Part shown: positions 1 through 8,829 of the stretch, piece by piece
Layout: each line of letters starts with the position of its first letter
Position numbering within the stretch: the first letter of the stretch is position 1
NCBI GenBank assembly: GCA_963931605.1
Contig: OZ007031.1
Span: forward strand, 62,001-126,000
Origin: CALUOB01 sp944322305
GTDB lineage: Bacteria > Actinomycetota > Coriobacteriia > Coriobacteriales > Coriobacteriaceae
Length of the DNA: 64,000 bases
Direction of reading: 5' to 3'
Notes under the pieces: generated by a model
What the model was told of the DNA's origin: nothing
Seen by the model: only the letters and a program-made list of their open reading frames with translations
Database searches by the model: none
Translations under genes and position numbers: made by a program

Positions 1-893
1 CCATCGCGGTTAACACCCGCGGCCCCAAGAAGATGAACCCGCTGTTCATCCCCACGGTCATCTCCAACATGGCGGCCGGCAACCTCTCCATCCGCTTCGG
101 TCTGCGCGGCGCCTGCACCAACGTGGTCACCGCCTGCGCCACCGGCAGCCACTGCATCGGCGAGGCCTACCGCATGATCAAGCACGGCTACCTGGACGCC
201 GCGCTCGCCGGCGGCACCGAGGAGAGCGTCACCTCCCTTTCCATCGCCGGCTTCGGCAACCTGGGCGCCCTCACGCAGCGCCCCGACCCCAAGGACGCCT
301 CCAAGCCCTTCGACCGCGACCGCTCCGGCTTCGTGGCCGGCGAGGGCGCCGGCGCGGTGGTGCTCGAGAGCCTCGAGCACGCCATGGCCCGCGGCGCCAA
401 CATCATCGCCGAGGTCACCGGCTACGGCTCTACCGGCGACGCCTACCACATGACGAGCCCCAACCCCTCCGGCGAGGGCGTGGCGCGCGCCATGCAGATG
501 GCGCTCGACGAGTCTGGCTTCACCGCCGAGGAGGTGGGGCACCTGAACGCCCACGGCACCTCCACGCCGCTCAACGACAAGACCGAGGCTGCCGCCCTGC
601 GCATCGTGGTGGGCGAGGAGCGCGGCCGCGAGATCCCGGTCATCTCCGTCAAGGGCGTCACGGGCCACATGCTCGGCGGCGCGGGCGCGGTCGAGGCCAT
701 CGTCTGCGCGCTGTCGGTTGCCAACGACTGCGTGCCGCCCACGGCCGGCTACCACAACCCCGACCCCGAGGCGCCGGCGCACGTGCTGACCGAGGCGCTC
801 ACCAACTACCCGCAGAAGGTGGCGCTGTCCAACTCCATCGGCTTCGGCGGCCACAACGCAACGCTGGCCATCTCGCCCTTCCACGGCGAGTAA
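1..893 (+). CDS. fabF: 3-oxoacyl-ACP synthase II (FabF), 5' end cut by window
   Basis: Condensing enzyme of type II fatty acid synthesis, which elongates acyl-ACP with malonyl-ACP in the cytoplasm. The reading frame is open from base 3 and has no start in the window, so the N-terminal part is missing. The thiolase-fold catalytic triad is visible: Cys in TACATGSH, His in NAHGTSTPLND and His in GHMLGGAGAVE, with the glycine-rich GFGGHNA near the C-terminus. It is followed by a strong hairpin and then fabZ and the carboxylase fusion, a normal fatty-acid neighbourhood. The family assignment is secure; only the 5' boundary is unknown. Confidence 0.95.
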   Translation, partial: IAVNTRGPKKMNPLFIPTVISNMAAGNLSIRFGLRGACTNVVTACATGSHCIGEAYRMIKHGYLDAALAGGTEESVTSLSIAGFGNLGALTQRPDPKDASKPFDRDRSGFVAGEGAGAVVLESLEHAMARGANIIAEVTGYGSTGDAYHMTSPNPSGEGVARAMQMALDESGFTAEEVGHLNAHGTSTPLNDKTEAAALRIVVGEERGREIPVISVKGVTGHMLGGAGAVEAIVCALSVANDCVPPTAGYHNPDPEAPAHVLTEALTNYPQKVALSNSIGFGGHNATLAISPFHGE

Positions 894-913
894 CCCTTTC
901 GTTTCGCACGTCC

Positions 914-943
914 GCCCGCGGGTCCGAGCCCGCGGGCTTTTCT
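914..943 (+). terminator. Rho-independent terminator or attenuator after fabF
   Basis: A 9-bp perfect GC stem (914-922 with 929-937) with a 6-nt loop is followed by TTTTCT. It separates fabF from fabZ, so the downstream genes are either read through partially or have their own promoter. Confidence 0.7.
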
Positions 944-1043
944 CGCTTGCGCCCGGCCTTGCACCGTATGGGCCGGAGCGCGGGCGCCTGTACCAAAACG
1001 CTCCTGTCCCTGTTGGGGACAGCGGATTTGCCGGAGGTTTCGT

Positions 1044-1496
1044 ATGAGCGCTACGAACGTTACCTTTCCCGCTGGGCTTGACGAGATCAAGCGCGTCCTG
1101 CCGCACCGCGAGCCCTTCATCTGGGTGTCGCGCATCATCTCCTGCGAGTACGGCAAGAGCTGCGTGGCCGAGCTCGACGTGGATCCCGAGCTCGACATCT
1201 TTCGCGGCCACTTCCCCGGCCACCCGGTGCTGCCGGGCGTCATCCTCATGGAGGCGCTGGCCCAGACCTCGTGCTACTGCCTGATGGGCGGCGAGGACAT
1301 GGCTGGCAAGCTGGGCTTCTTCGCCACGATCGACGGCGCCAAGTTCCGCCACCAGGTTGCTCCCGGCGACACCGTGCGCCTGGAGTCCACCATCGTCAAG
1401 GCCACCAAGCGCCTGTGCAAGGCCGAGGTCAAGGCGTATGTGGGCGAGGACCTCGCCGCCGAGGCCAGCCAGAGCTACGTGCTGGGTGATCGCTGA
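1044..1496 (+). CDS. fabZ: 3-hydroxyacyl-ACP dehydratase FabZ
   Basis: Hot-dog fold dehydratase that removes water from 3-hydroxyacyl-ACP in the elongation cycle. The protein has 150 residues, the usual family length. The catalytic His lies in HFPGHPVLPG and the catalytic Glu in LMEALAQ; the N-terminal LPHREPFIWV matches the family signature. GGAGG ends about 8 nt before the ATG at 1044. The TGA stop overlaps the ATG of the next gene by one base (TGATG), which implies translational coupling to the carboxyltransferase fusion. Confidence 0.95.
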   Translation: MSATNVTFPAGLDEIKRVLPHREPFIWVSRIISCEYGKSCVAELDVDPELDIFRGHFPGHPVLPGVILMEALAQTSCYCLMGGEDMAGKLGFFATIDGAKFRHQVAPGDTVRLESTIVKATKRLCKAEVKAYVGEDLAAEASQSYVLGDR

Positions 1497-3955
1497 TGGC
1501 GGCGAAGCGTTCGGGGCTGCAGGAGCGTCTTGCGCGCCGCCGCGGCGCGGTTCTCGGCGCCGAGATGGAGCGGGCGGCCAACGTGTTCGTCTCGCTTGAC
1601 GAGATCGCCGCGCGCCACCGCCGCGCGCTTATCGCCGGCAAGTCCGACCGCGCCCGCAAGGTGGCGCGCCTGGCGCACGACGCCGGTCTCACCGTGGTCA
1701 TGCCCTACACCGACGACCTGGTGAAGCGCACGCGCGTGGCCGGCGTCGACCAGGCGGTGCGCATCGGCGAGAAGCACCTGCCCGGCATGGAGGACAACTG
1801 CCACAGCGTCTTTCTGGCGGCAAGCTCCGCAGGCGCCGACGTGGTGCTGTTCTCGTCCAACTCTCCGCTGCTTTCAGACGACGAGTTCCTGGGGCTGTGC
1901 GCCGCCGGCGAGATCGAGGTCTTCAGCCCGGTGAACGCCGACGACCCCGCTGCCAGCTGGGTGGGCCACGAGGTGGCCGTGCCTATCGACGACACCGACT
2001 GGGAGTGGGTCACCTGCCCGTCCTGCGGGCTCACCCACTCGGCGCTGCGCGTGGCCATCAACCACTACGTGTGCCCCAACTGCGGGCGCTATCTGCGCAT
2101 CGACTCTGACAAGCGCATCGACGAGGTGCTCGACCACGCGAGCTTCGAGGAATGGAACGCTGAGCTCCCCGAGGCCAACCCGCTCGAGTTCCCTGGCTAC
2201 GAGGCGAAGCTCGCCCGCCAGCGCAAGAAGTCGGGCAAGGCCGAGGCCGTGCGCTGCGGCAAGGGCACCATCACGGGCATCCCGTGCGCCTTCGCGGTGA
2301 TGGACTCCACCTTCTTCATGGCCAGCATGGGGCACGTGGTGGGCGAGAAGCTCACCCGCCTGGTTGAGCGCGCTACGGCAGAGAAGCTGCCTGTGATCAT
2401 CTTCTGCGCCTCCGGCGGCGCGCGCATGCAGGAGGGCTTGGTCTCGCTTATGCAGATGGCCAAGGTCTCCGCGGCGCTCGAGCGCCACAGCGCGGCGGGG
2501 CTGCTTTACGTCTCGGTCATCACCGACCCCACCACCGGCGGCGTCACGGCGTCGTTCGCCACGGAGGGCGACATCATCTTGGCCGAACCGGGCGCGCTCA
2601 TCGGCTTTGCCGGCCGCCGCGTGATCCAGGACACCATCAAGCAGGAGCTGCCCGACGATTTCCAGACCGCCGAGTTCGCGCTGGAACACGGCCTCATCGA
2701 CGCCATCGTCCCGCGCGACCAGATGCGCGCCTGCCTGGCCAACATCCTGGCGATCCACCTGGCCGGCGCCGTCGAGGCCCGTGCGGCCAAGGTCGAGCGC
2801 GAGGAGGTCCTGGCCGACGACCCGGCGGTGGCGAGCGCCCTTGCCGCTGCGAGCGAGGAGGACAGCCGCCGCGGCATCTTGGCCCGCGCGCTGCCGCGCG
2901 TGCGCACGCTCATCTCCCATCGCATGCCCAAGAGCCTGCAGCCCGCGCTGCCCAAGCCGGACTCCGAGCGCAGCCGCGAGGAGATCCGCGAGGAGCGCCG
3001 CTACGCCCAGCAGGTGGCCCGCGACGAGGCCGCCGCGGCCAAGCGCGCCGCCCGTCGCGAGTACGCGCTGGCCAAGGCCGACGGCAAGGACGCCCTGCGC
3101 GCCTTCCGCGCGAGCCAGGAGGCCCTGCGCCAGGAGAGCCGCGCCGCGCGCGACCGCGTGCGCAAGGCCGAGCAGGGCAGCGCCTGGCAAAGCGTCCAGA
3201 TCGCCCGCAACGTGCACCGTCCCACCGCGCAGTACTATATCAACGCGCTGATCGACGGCTTCTTCGAGCTCCACGGCGACCGCGCCTTCGGCGACGACGG
3301 CGCGATCATCTGCGGCCTGGGCTGGTTCGGCGACAAGCCGGTGACCGTGGTGGCCGAGGAGAAGGGCCTGGACCTCAAGGAGCGTATCCGCCGTAACTTC
3401 GGCTGCCCGCAGCCCGAAGGGTACCGCAAGAGCCTGCGCGTGATGGCGCAGGCCGAGAAGTTCGGTCGGCCGATCGTGGCTATCGTGGACACGCAGGGCG
3501 CGTTCTGCGGCGTGTCGGCCGAGGAGCGCGGCCAGGGCAACGCCATTGCCGAGAACCTGCGCTTCATGGCCGGGCTCACCGTGCCGGTGGTGGTCGTGCT
3601 CATCGGCGAGGGCGGCTCGGGCGGCGCGCTGGCTCTTGCCGTGGGCAACAAGGTGGCCATGCTCGAGCACGCCGTGTACTCGGTGCTCTCGCCCGAGGGC
3701 TTCGCCTCCATCCTGTGGAAGGACGGCTCGCGCGCTCCCGAGGCGGCCGAGCTTATGCGCATGACCGGCAAGGACGTGTTTAGCATGGGGCTCATCGACG
3801 CGGTGCTCGACGAGGGCCCGGAAGGCGCGCACGAGACTCCGGAGCGCGCCGCCGCCAGCGTGCGCGGCTTTATCGAGAAGAGCCTGAGCGAGCTGTCCGG
3901 CATGACGCGCGACGAGCTGCGCCAACAGCGCTACGACCGCTTCCGCCGCATGTAA
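1496..3955 (+). CDS. accDA: Acetyl-CoA carboxylase carboxyltransferase fusion (AccD-AccA) with degenerate biotin-carboxylase N-domain
   Basis: An 819-residue protein that would transfer CO2 from biotinyl-BCCP to acetyl-CoA to give malonyl-CoA. Residues about 43-147 resemble the N-terminal domain of biotin carboxylase (the ALIAG...ARKVARLAHDAGLTVV and GADVVLF...SPLLSDDEF stretches follow that fold's pattern), but there is no ATP-grasp domain after it. Residues about 170-430 are AccD, with the zinc finger C174, C177, C193, C196 and the CASGGARMQEG and GGVTASFA motifs. A charged Ala/Arg/Glu-rich linker (about 480-560) leads to AccA (about 560-800: ELHGDRAFGDD, PEGYRK, GEGGSGGALAL). AccD and AccA are normally separate proteins of about 300 residues each. 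The ATG overlaps the fabZ stop. AccB and AccC are not in the window. Confidence 0.9.
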   Translation: MAAKRSGLQERLARRRGAVLGAEMERAANVFVSLDEIAARHRRALIAGKSDRARKVARLAHDAGLTVVMPYTDDLVKRTRVAGVDQAVRIGEKHLPGMEDNCHSVFLAASSAGADVVLFSSNSPLLSDDEFLGLCAAGEIEVFSPVNADDPAASWVGHEVAVPIDDTDWEWVTCPSCGLTHSALRVAINHYVCPNCGRYLRIDSDKRIDEVLDHASFEEWNAELPEANPLEFPGYEAKLARQRKKSGKAEAVRCGKGTITGIPCAFAVMDSTFFMASMGHVVGEKLTRLVERATAEKLPVIIFCASGGARMQEGLVSLMQMAKVSAALERHSAAGLLYVSVITDPTTGGVTASFATEGDIILAEPGALIGFAGRRVIQDTIKQELPDDFQTAEFALEHGLIDAIVPRDQMRACLANILAIHLAGAVEARAAKVEREEVLADDPAVASALAAASEEDSRRGILARALPRVRTLISHRMPKSLQPALPKPDSERSREEIREERRYAQQVARDEAAAAKRAARREYALAKADGKDALRAFRASQEALRQESRAARDRVRKAEQGSAWQSVQIARNVHRPTAQYYINALIDGFFELHGDRAFGDDGAIICGLGWFGDKPVTVVAEEKGLDLKERIRRNFGCPQPEGYRKSLRVMAQAEKFGRPIVAIVDTQGAFCGVSAEERGQGNAIAENLRFMAGLTVPVVVVLIGEGGSGGALALAVGNKVAMLEHAVYSVLSPEGFASILWKDGSRAPEAAELMRMTGKDVFSMGLIDAVLDEGPEGAHETPERAAASVRGFIEKSLSELSGMTRDELRQQRYDRFRRM

Positions 3956-3961
3956 CCAAGG

Positions 3962-4005
3962 ATGCGCCAAATTAGGCCGTGCCTAATTTGGCGCATTTCG
4001 TCTTA
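3962..4005. repeat. Dispersed palindromic element, copy A (may also terminate)
   Basis: A perfect 16-bp inverted repeat (3962-3977 with 3981-3996, 3-nt loop) followed by TTTCGTCTTAC. The same sequence, with a few changes, recurs at 5410, 5457, 21981 and 22211. It sits between convergent genes, and its tail includes the stop codon of the minus-strand gene. Confidence 0.75.
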
Positions 4006-5307
4006 CTTGCTCGTACGCCGCTTCTTGGGGCGGTACTCGATTCCCGCCGGGCGCTCCAGCTCGCCGCTTGTGCCGCCGAAGAAGCGCCAAATGTTGCGCA
4101 TGCGCCGGGTCCAGCGCCGGTAGATGCTCTCCTTCGAGCCTGAGCGCATGCCCATGCACGGCGCGGCGATGATCACCGGCAGCAGATACTCCACGCTGCG
4201 CCAGATAACCAGGCCCGCCGAGAGGTGCCAGCCGAACATGCCCTGGAACAGGTAGGTAAAGCCCACCTCGGCGCCGCCCGCGCCGCCGGGCAGCGGGATG
4301 GCGTTCACCAAAAGCTCCACCATGGAGCCCGAGGCCAGGCAAACCAAGAAGTTGGCCTCGAGCCCGAAGGCGCGCAACACGAAGTACGGCAGCGCGTACA
4401 TGCACCCAAGCTGCACCAACGTGATAACCTCGGCGGCGATAAGGGCGCGGCGATGCTTGGCCGCGGCGCGGAAGGCGCTTGAGAACGTGCCTACCTGGGT
4501 TTCCAACACGGTGCGGAAGCGTTCGTAGCGCTCCTCGTTCAAGACATGCAGGGCGCGCCCCGCGCGCAGCGCTACGCCACCTATGCGCTGGATGGGACCG
4601 GGCAGCAGGCAGAGCAGCAGCACGCCGCCCACCTGGACGAACTTGTAACCGAACATGAAGATGCCGATCCAGGTCACGTCGAGCCCGAGGATGGTGACGT
4701 CGGCGAAGGTGTTGAGGAAGTACCCGCCGCAGAGCAGCAGCATGATGCCTGCGAAGATGCCCTCGCCTGCCTCGTAGAGCGTGAAGCGCACGAACTGCAG
4801 CGCCGAGGCGTCAGCAAGCGGGAGCCCGGCGCGCGTGAGGCGGTAGATCTGCGAGGGAATGACGCCGGCGCCGCCGGGTGTGAGGCGCATGAAGAACACG
4901 CCGGACGCCTCTACGCTCATGAGGTCGCGAAAACCCACAGGCGAGTCGTGGTCAGTGGCCGCCAGCACGGCGTAAGCCAGCACGCCGAAAACGTAGTAGC
5001 ACAGAAAGCAGGCAACGCCGCGGGCGATCCACGAGAGGTCCACGCCGACCAGCGCGCGGAAGAAGTCGTCAACCTGGCCGGTAACGAAGAGGTAGCCAAC
5101 GTAGACCACCGCCACGAAGGCGAGAAACACGAACGTGATCCGCACCTGCTTCATAGAGGCGCGGTCGGCGTCGCGGTCGTGCAGGGACGACGAGCTGCCT
5201 ACGTGGACCTTCGGGGCGCGGGCGCGGCGCGGTTTGGCCGGCTGATCGGCGAGCGCGGACGCAGCGTCCGCCGCGCTGTCGGTATCGTGCTTGTGCGCTT
5301 GCGCCAT
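4003..5307 (-). CDS. Lysylphosphatidylglycerol-synthase-TM / UPF0104 family membrane protein
   Basis: A polytopic inner-membrane protein of 434 residues with about eight hydrophobic segments. It resembles the flippase-like transmembrane half of MprF/AglD proteins and carries no synthase domain: typical elements are SVEASGVFFMRLTPGGAGVIPSQ and the NAIPLPGGAGGAEVGF loop. The N-terminal 90 residues are hydrophilic and cytoplasmic. I place the start at the ATG whose codon ends at 5307, because GGGGAGG stands about 6 nt upstream; an in-frame extension to 5493 would run through two copies of a dispersed repeat. The substrate is unknown; the family is linked to lipid or glycolipid translocation. Confidence 0.8.
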   Translation of the reverse strand: MAQAHKHDTDSAADAASALADQPAKPRRARAPKVHVGSSSSLHDRDADRASMKQVRITFVFLAFVAVVYVGYLFVTGQVDDFFRALVGVDLSWIARGVACFLCYYVFGVLAYAVLAATDHDSPVGFRDLMSVEASGVFFMRLTPGGAGVIPSQIYRLTRAGLPLADASALQFVRFTLYEAGEGIFAGIMLLLCGGYFLNTFADVTILGLDVTWIGIFMFGYKFVQVGGVLLLCLLPGPIQRIGGVALRAGRALHVLNEERYERFRTVLETQVGTFSSAFRAAAKHRRALIAAEVITLVQLGCMYALPYFVLRAFGLEANFLVCLASGSMVELLVNAIPLPGGAGGAEVGFTYLFQGMFGWHLSAGLVIWRSVEYLLPVIIAAPCMGMRSGSKESIYRRWTRRMRNIWRFFGGTSGELERPAGIEYRPKKRRTSK

Positions 5308-5409
5308 GAGACCTCCCCGGGTTGGTTGCTGCAGACCAGTGTACTCCCGCTGCATGCGGCCCGACCTCGCACGCAGGTGCTTCTCAGCAAAGACACGACC
5401 ATCAAGCCA

Positions 5410-5453
5410 TGCGCCAAAATAGGCCGTGCTTAATCTGGCGCATTTCGTAAGAC
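5410..5453. repeat. Dispersed palindromic element, copy B1
   Basis: The first 38 bases from 5411 match copy A at 35 positions. The tail reads GTAAGAC, the reverse complement of the GTCTTAC tail found in copies A and C. Confidence 0.7.
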
Positions 5454-5456
5454 AGA

Positions 5457-5499
5457 GCGCCAATCTAGGCCCGGCTTCATTTGACGCAGGCAAGTTAGA
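5457..5499. repeat. Dispersed palindromic element, diverged copy B2
   Basis: Begins four bases after B1 with GCGCCAATCTAGGCC, and its right arm has decayed to CATTTGACGC. Recognisable only by alignment with the other copies. Confidence 0.5.
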
Positions 5500-5633
5500 C
5501 GGCTCTTACATGGGAAAATGATCCTCTCTGGCATCCAGTCCTGCCCGTATCGCGGTAGAATAGTGCTGCACGCCGGCTCTCGTCGGCCATGTCGCCGTGG
5601 CCCGCGAGACTAATCACAACAGAGAGGAGAGGC

Positions 5634-6368
5634 ATGCAGTACACAGCAGAAGTGGAGCATATGTGCCCGGTTGCCAAGGGCGCGTACCACGGCCCCGCGC
5701 CCATCCCCGAGGAGGGCAAGTGGGTACAGGCAAAAGAGATCTCCGACATCTCCGGCCTCACGCACGGTGTGGGTTGGTGCGCCCCGCAGCAGGGTGCCTG
5801 CAAGCTCACGCTTAACGTCAAGGACGGCATCATCGAGGAGTGCCTCGTCGAGACCCTCGGCTGCTCGGGCATGACCCACTCCGCCGCCATGGCCTCCGAG
5901 ATTCTCCCGGGCAAGACCATCCTCGAGGCCCTGAACACCGACCTCGTCTGCGACGCCATCAACGTTGCCATGCGCGAGATCTTCCTGCAGATCGTTTACG
6001 GTCGCAGCCAGACCGCGTTCTCCGAGGGCGGCCTGCCGGTGGGCGCTTCCCTCGACGACCTGGGCAAGGGCCTGCGCTCCCAGGTCGGCACCATGTTCGG
6101 CACCAAGGCCAAGGGCGCTCGCTACCTCGAGCTCGCCCAGGGCTACGTGACCCGTATGGCGCTCAACGACAAGGACGAGATCATCGCCTTCGAGTACCTG
6201 AACCTCGGCAAGCTGACCGACGCCCTCAAGGAGGGTAAGGACCCCAAGGAGGCCATCGACGGCGCCATGGGTCACTACGGCCAGTGGGAGGCCGCTGCCA
6301 AGTACATCGACCCGCGCACTGACAAGGAGACCCACTCCGTCGCCAGCACGTTCCCGGTCAACGAGTAA
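5634..6368 (+). CDS. NifU/IscU-like Fe-S cluster assembly scaffold protein
   Basis: A 244-residue cytoplasmic protein related to IscU/NifU-N scaffolds. The scaffold core is visible as GACKLTLNVKDGIIEECLVETLGCSGMTHSA, where the Cys in GACKL and the Cys in LGCSG match two of the three cluster ligands. The third IscU Cys is not evident; extra Cys residues lie in EHMCPVAKG and GWCAP instead. It is longer than IscU (about 130 residues). The start is the ATG at 5634, preceded by GAGAGGAGAGG; the frame is open to 5589 without an RBS. The partner gene follows after 21 nt and is probably co-transcribed. Confidence 0.8.
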   Translation: MQYTAEVEHMCPVAKGAYHGPAPIPEEGKWVQAKEISDISGLTHGVGWCAPQQGACKLTLNVKDGIIEECLVETLGCSGMTHSAAMASEILPGKTILEALNTDLVCDAINVAMREIFLQIVYGRSQTAFSEGGLPVGASLDDLGKGLRSQVGTMFGTKAKGARYLELAQGYVTRMALNDKDEIIAFEYLNLGKLTDALKEGKDPKEAIDGAMGHYGQWEAAAKYIDPRTDKETHSVASTFPVNE

Positions 6369-6389
6369 AGAAAGGGAGGGACATAGACC

Positions 6390-7394
6390 ATGGCTGTTAC
6401 GTTCGAAGGTTACGAGCGTCGTATCGACAAGATCACGAAGGCCCTCGAGGCAAACGACATCTCCTCCCTCGAGGAAGCCGAGCAGATCTGCCTGGACAAG
6501 GGCGTGAACCCTCGCGAGATCGTCGAGGAGGTTCAGTCCATCGCGTTTGAGAACGCCAAGTGGGCCTACACCGTCGGCTGCGCCATCGCCATCAAGAAGG
6601 GCGCCAAGACCGCTTCCGAGGCTGCCGCGCTGATCGGCGAGGGCATCCAGGCCTTCACCGTCCCCGGCTCCGTCGCCGAGGACCGCAAGGTCGGTCTGGG
6701 CCACGGCAACCTGGGCGCCATGCTGCTCGGCGACGACACCGAGTGCTTCGCGTTCCTGGCCGGCCACGAGTCCTTCGCCGCCGCTGAGGGCGCCATCGGC
6801 ATCGCGATGAACGCCAACAAGGCCCGCAAGAAGCCGCTGCGCGTCATCCTCAACGGCCTGGGCAAGGACGCCGCCCAGATCATCGCCCGCATCAACGGCT
6901 TCACCTACGTGAAGACCCAGTTCGACTACTTCACCGGCGAGCTCAAGGTTGTGGAGACCATCCCGTACTCCGACGGCCCGCGCGCCGAGGTCAACTGCTA
7001 CGGTGCCGACGACGTCCGCGAGGGCGTTGCCATCATGTGGCACGAGAACGTCGACATCTCCATCACCGGCAACTCCACCAACCCCACGCGCTTCCAGCAC
7101 CCCGTTGCGGGCACCTACAAGAAGGAGCGCCTGGAGGCCGGCAAGAAGTACTTCTCCGTCGCTTCCGGCGGCGGCACCGGCCGCACCCTGCACCCCGACA
7201 ACATGGCCGCCGGCCCTGCCTCCTACGGCATGACCGACACCATGGGCCGCATGCACTCCGACGCGCAGTTCGCCGGCTCCTCCTCGGTGCCTGCGCACGT
7301 GGACATGATGGGCCTCATCGGCATGGGCAACAACCCCATGGTCGGTGCCACCGTGGCCTGCGCCGTTGCCGTGAACGCCGCGCTGAACGAGTAA
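6390..7394 (+). CDS. GGGtGRT family protein (function unknown)
   Basis: A 334-residue protein with the diagnostic motif SGGGTGRTLHPDNMA at about residues 254-268. The family is named for this motif and has no established biochemical role. No signal peptide or membrane segment is apparent, so it is probably cytoplasmic. It starts at the ATG at 6390 behind AAAGGGAGGGAC, directly downstream of the NifU-like scaffold. This pairing is what I recall for the family and suggests a role in Fe-S cluster handling or an Fe-S dependent reaction. A good hairpin terminator follows. Confidence 0.85.
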   Translation: MAVTFEGYERRIDKITKALEANDISSLEEAEQICLDKGVNPREIVEEVQSIAFENAKWAYTVGCAIAIKKGAKTASEAAALIGEGIQAFTVPGSVAEDRKVGLGHGNLGAMLLGDDTECFAFLAGHESFAAAEGAIGIAMNANKARKKPLRVILNGLGKDAAQIIARINGFTYVKTQFDYFTGELKVVETIPYSDGPRAEVNCYGADDVREGVAIMWHENVDISITGNSTNPTRFQHPVAGTYKKERLEAGKKYFSVASGGGTGRTLHPDNMAAGPASYGMTDTMGRMHSDAQFAGSSSVPAHVDMMGLIGMGNNPMVGATVACAVAVNAALNE

Positions 7395-7426
7395 GCGCGC
7401 TTCACGAGCAGCCTCGCCTGCGTATC

Positions 7427-7457
7427 AGGGCCGTCACCTTCGAGTGGCGGCCCTTTG
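7427..7457 (+). terminator. Terminator of the Fe-S scaffold/GGGtGRT operon
   Basis: A 10-bp stem (7428-7437 with 7444-7453, one G-T pair) with a 6-nt loop is followed by TTTG. Confidence 0.7.
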
Positions 7458-7547
7458 CGTTGGGGGAGGGGCTGCCCGGGCGAGAAACGCGCCTGGCAAG
7501 GAGGTGCGCACGGCCGAGGGGTGCCTTCCGCGGGCGCGCCCGTCTCG

Positions 7548-7895
7548 TCAGCTGTTCTCGTACAGGCGCACGGTGAAGGCGGTCTCGTCCGCGCGGTACG
7601 GGATCGCTTCGGCTGAGGTTATCTCAAAGCTCGAGGGGAAGTACTTCTCAAACTGCGCGTAATGCGCTTGCAGGCGGCGGCAAAGCGCGCCCACGGCCGC
7701 ACCGATGCCTTGGTACTCAGCCTCGACCGTGGTGCCGCCGGGCAGGTTCATGACCCAGCCGGTAACGCCTTCCTGCTCGGCGAAGGCCTGCGTGTTCCAG
7801 CGAAAGCCCACGCCCTGCACGTAGCCCGAGAAGATCAGGTGGACGCGCACGGGCGCTGAGGGGTCGAGCGTGGCGGCAAACTCGTCACAGGTCAC
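7548..7895 (-). CDS. acyP: Acylphosphatase
   Basis: A small enzyme that hydrolyses carboxyl-phosphate bonds in acyl phosphates. The family signatures GYVQGVGFRW (catalytic Arg) and GWVMNLPGGTTVEAE (catalytic Asn) are both present. The protein is about 115 residues against the usual 90-100, with a short N-terminal extension. GAGGTG lies six bases before a GTG at 7895, which I take as the start; an in-frame GTG at 7904 is the alternative. It stands alone on the minus strand. Confidence 0.85.
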   Translation of the reverse strand: MTCDEFAATLDPSAPVRVHLIFSGYVQGVGFRWNTQAFAEQEGVTGWVMNLPGGTTVEAEYQGIGAAVGALCRRLQAHYAQFEKYFPSSFEITSAEAIPYRADETAFTVRLYENS

Positions 7896-8152
7896 AAGAA
7901 TCACCTCGGTTGCCGAGAGGCTGGCAGGTCACAGCGCCGCGGTGCGGTGCGCGCAAAACGCGCCGCCGTGGCGCTTGTTCAAGCTCCTACCCAAAACAAC
8001 CGCATGCAAACGGGGGAAAGGTCGGCGGGGCGCTGGCCGGCGTGTGGGAACGGGCCTTACGGGCGATGTTTGCAGGTTGTGGTGGCCCCCTGCATTAGGC
8101 ATCCGCTGGGCGCCGCCGCCCCGGATCCGGCGCCGCGCAACGGCAGGCGCGC

Positions 8153-8641
8153 TTACGCCTCAGACGCCTCGAACACTGTGTCCACCAGGTGCGCCGCCTT
8201 GTTGTCCGCGGCCTCGGTGGCCAGCTGGTCGCAGCGCACGTTTCCGGGGTGCCCTGCGTGCCCCTTCACCCAGTGCCAGGTGATGGTGTGCGGCTCGGCC
8301 GCAGCGAGCAGGCGCTTCCACAGGTCAACGTTTTTGACCGGCTCCTTCTGTGAGGTCTTCCACCCGCGTTTGAGCCAGCCGCCTATCCAATGCTGCTGGA
8401 AGGCGTGGACCACGTACTGCGAGTCCGAGTAGAGGTCGACCTCGCACGGGCGGTTGAGCGCTTCGAGCGCCATGATGACGCCGAGAAGCTCCATGCGGTT
8501 GTTGGTGGTGCGGCGATACCCGCCGGAAAGCTCCAGCGCGTGCTTCTTGCCCGTGGGGTCAACGTAGGTCAGAAGCGCGCCGTAGCCGCCGGGGCCGGGG
8601 TTGGATCGCGACGAACCGTCCGTGCAGATCGTGACCTTCAT
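8153..8641 (-). CDS. rnhA: Ribonuclease HI
   Basis: Degrades the RNA strand of RNA-DNA hybrids. The protein has 162 residues, close to the family norm of 155. The active-site acidic residues and histidine are in place: D8 (CTDGSSRSNPGPGG), E51 (NNRMEL), D73 (YSDSQ), H128 (VKGHAGHPGN) and D138. The start is the ATG ending at 8641, with a GGAAAGGGC ribosome site upstream; an in-frame extension to 8686 has no such support. It is a single-gene unit diverging from the nucleoid-protein gene. Confidence 0.95.
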   Translation of the reverse strand: MKVTICTDGSSRSNPGPGGYGALLTYVDPTGKKHALELSGGYRRTTNNRMELLGVIMALEALNRPCEVDLYSDSQYVVHAFQQHWIGGWLKRGWKTSQKEPVKNVDLWKRLLAAAEPHTITWHWVKGHAGHPGNVRCDQLATEAADNKAAHLVDTVFEASEA

Positions 8642-8829
8642 AGCTGAGATGCCCTTTCCGTTTGCGTAACCGCACGATGATACCACGCCGAGAAGGGGCG
8701 TCTAAGACTGGTCGCTTTGCCGCGCGCGGCTGCGATGCCTTACTGTCCGGACGGCCTGCTACAATCGTTTCCGCTGTGTCCGCTTTTGCCCCGCGCCGGC
8801 TTGTCTCGACGCATTTGATAGGAGCTTTC

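Larger units (their letters stand above)
5308..5633. other. Divergent intergenic region (326 bp)
   Basis: Lies between the UPF0104-type gene and the Fe-S scaffold gene, which diverge. It contains two adjacent copies of the dispersed palindromic element (5410-5453 and 5457-5499). A TAGAAT hexamer at 5556-5561 is a possible -10 box for the Fe-S pair, but no convincing -35 box precedes it. I see no further gene. Confidence 0.5.

Noticed and set aside
1874..3970. A 698-codon open frame antisense to the carboxylase fusion
   Set aside because: High GC leaves few stops in the antisense frame; its sequence is His/Ala/Leu/Gly-rich with no domain, and the plus strand has clear motifs. The same holds for long antisense frames at 17346-19181, 23170-25218 and 26478-28841.
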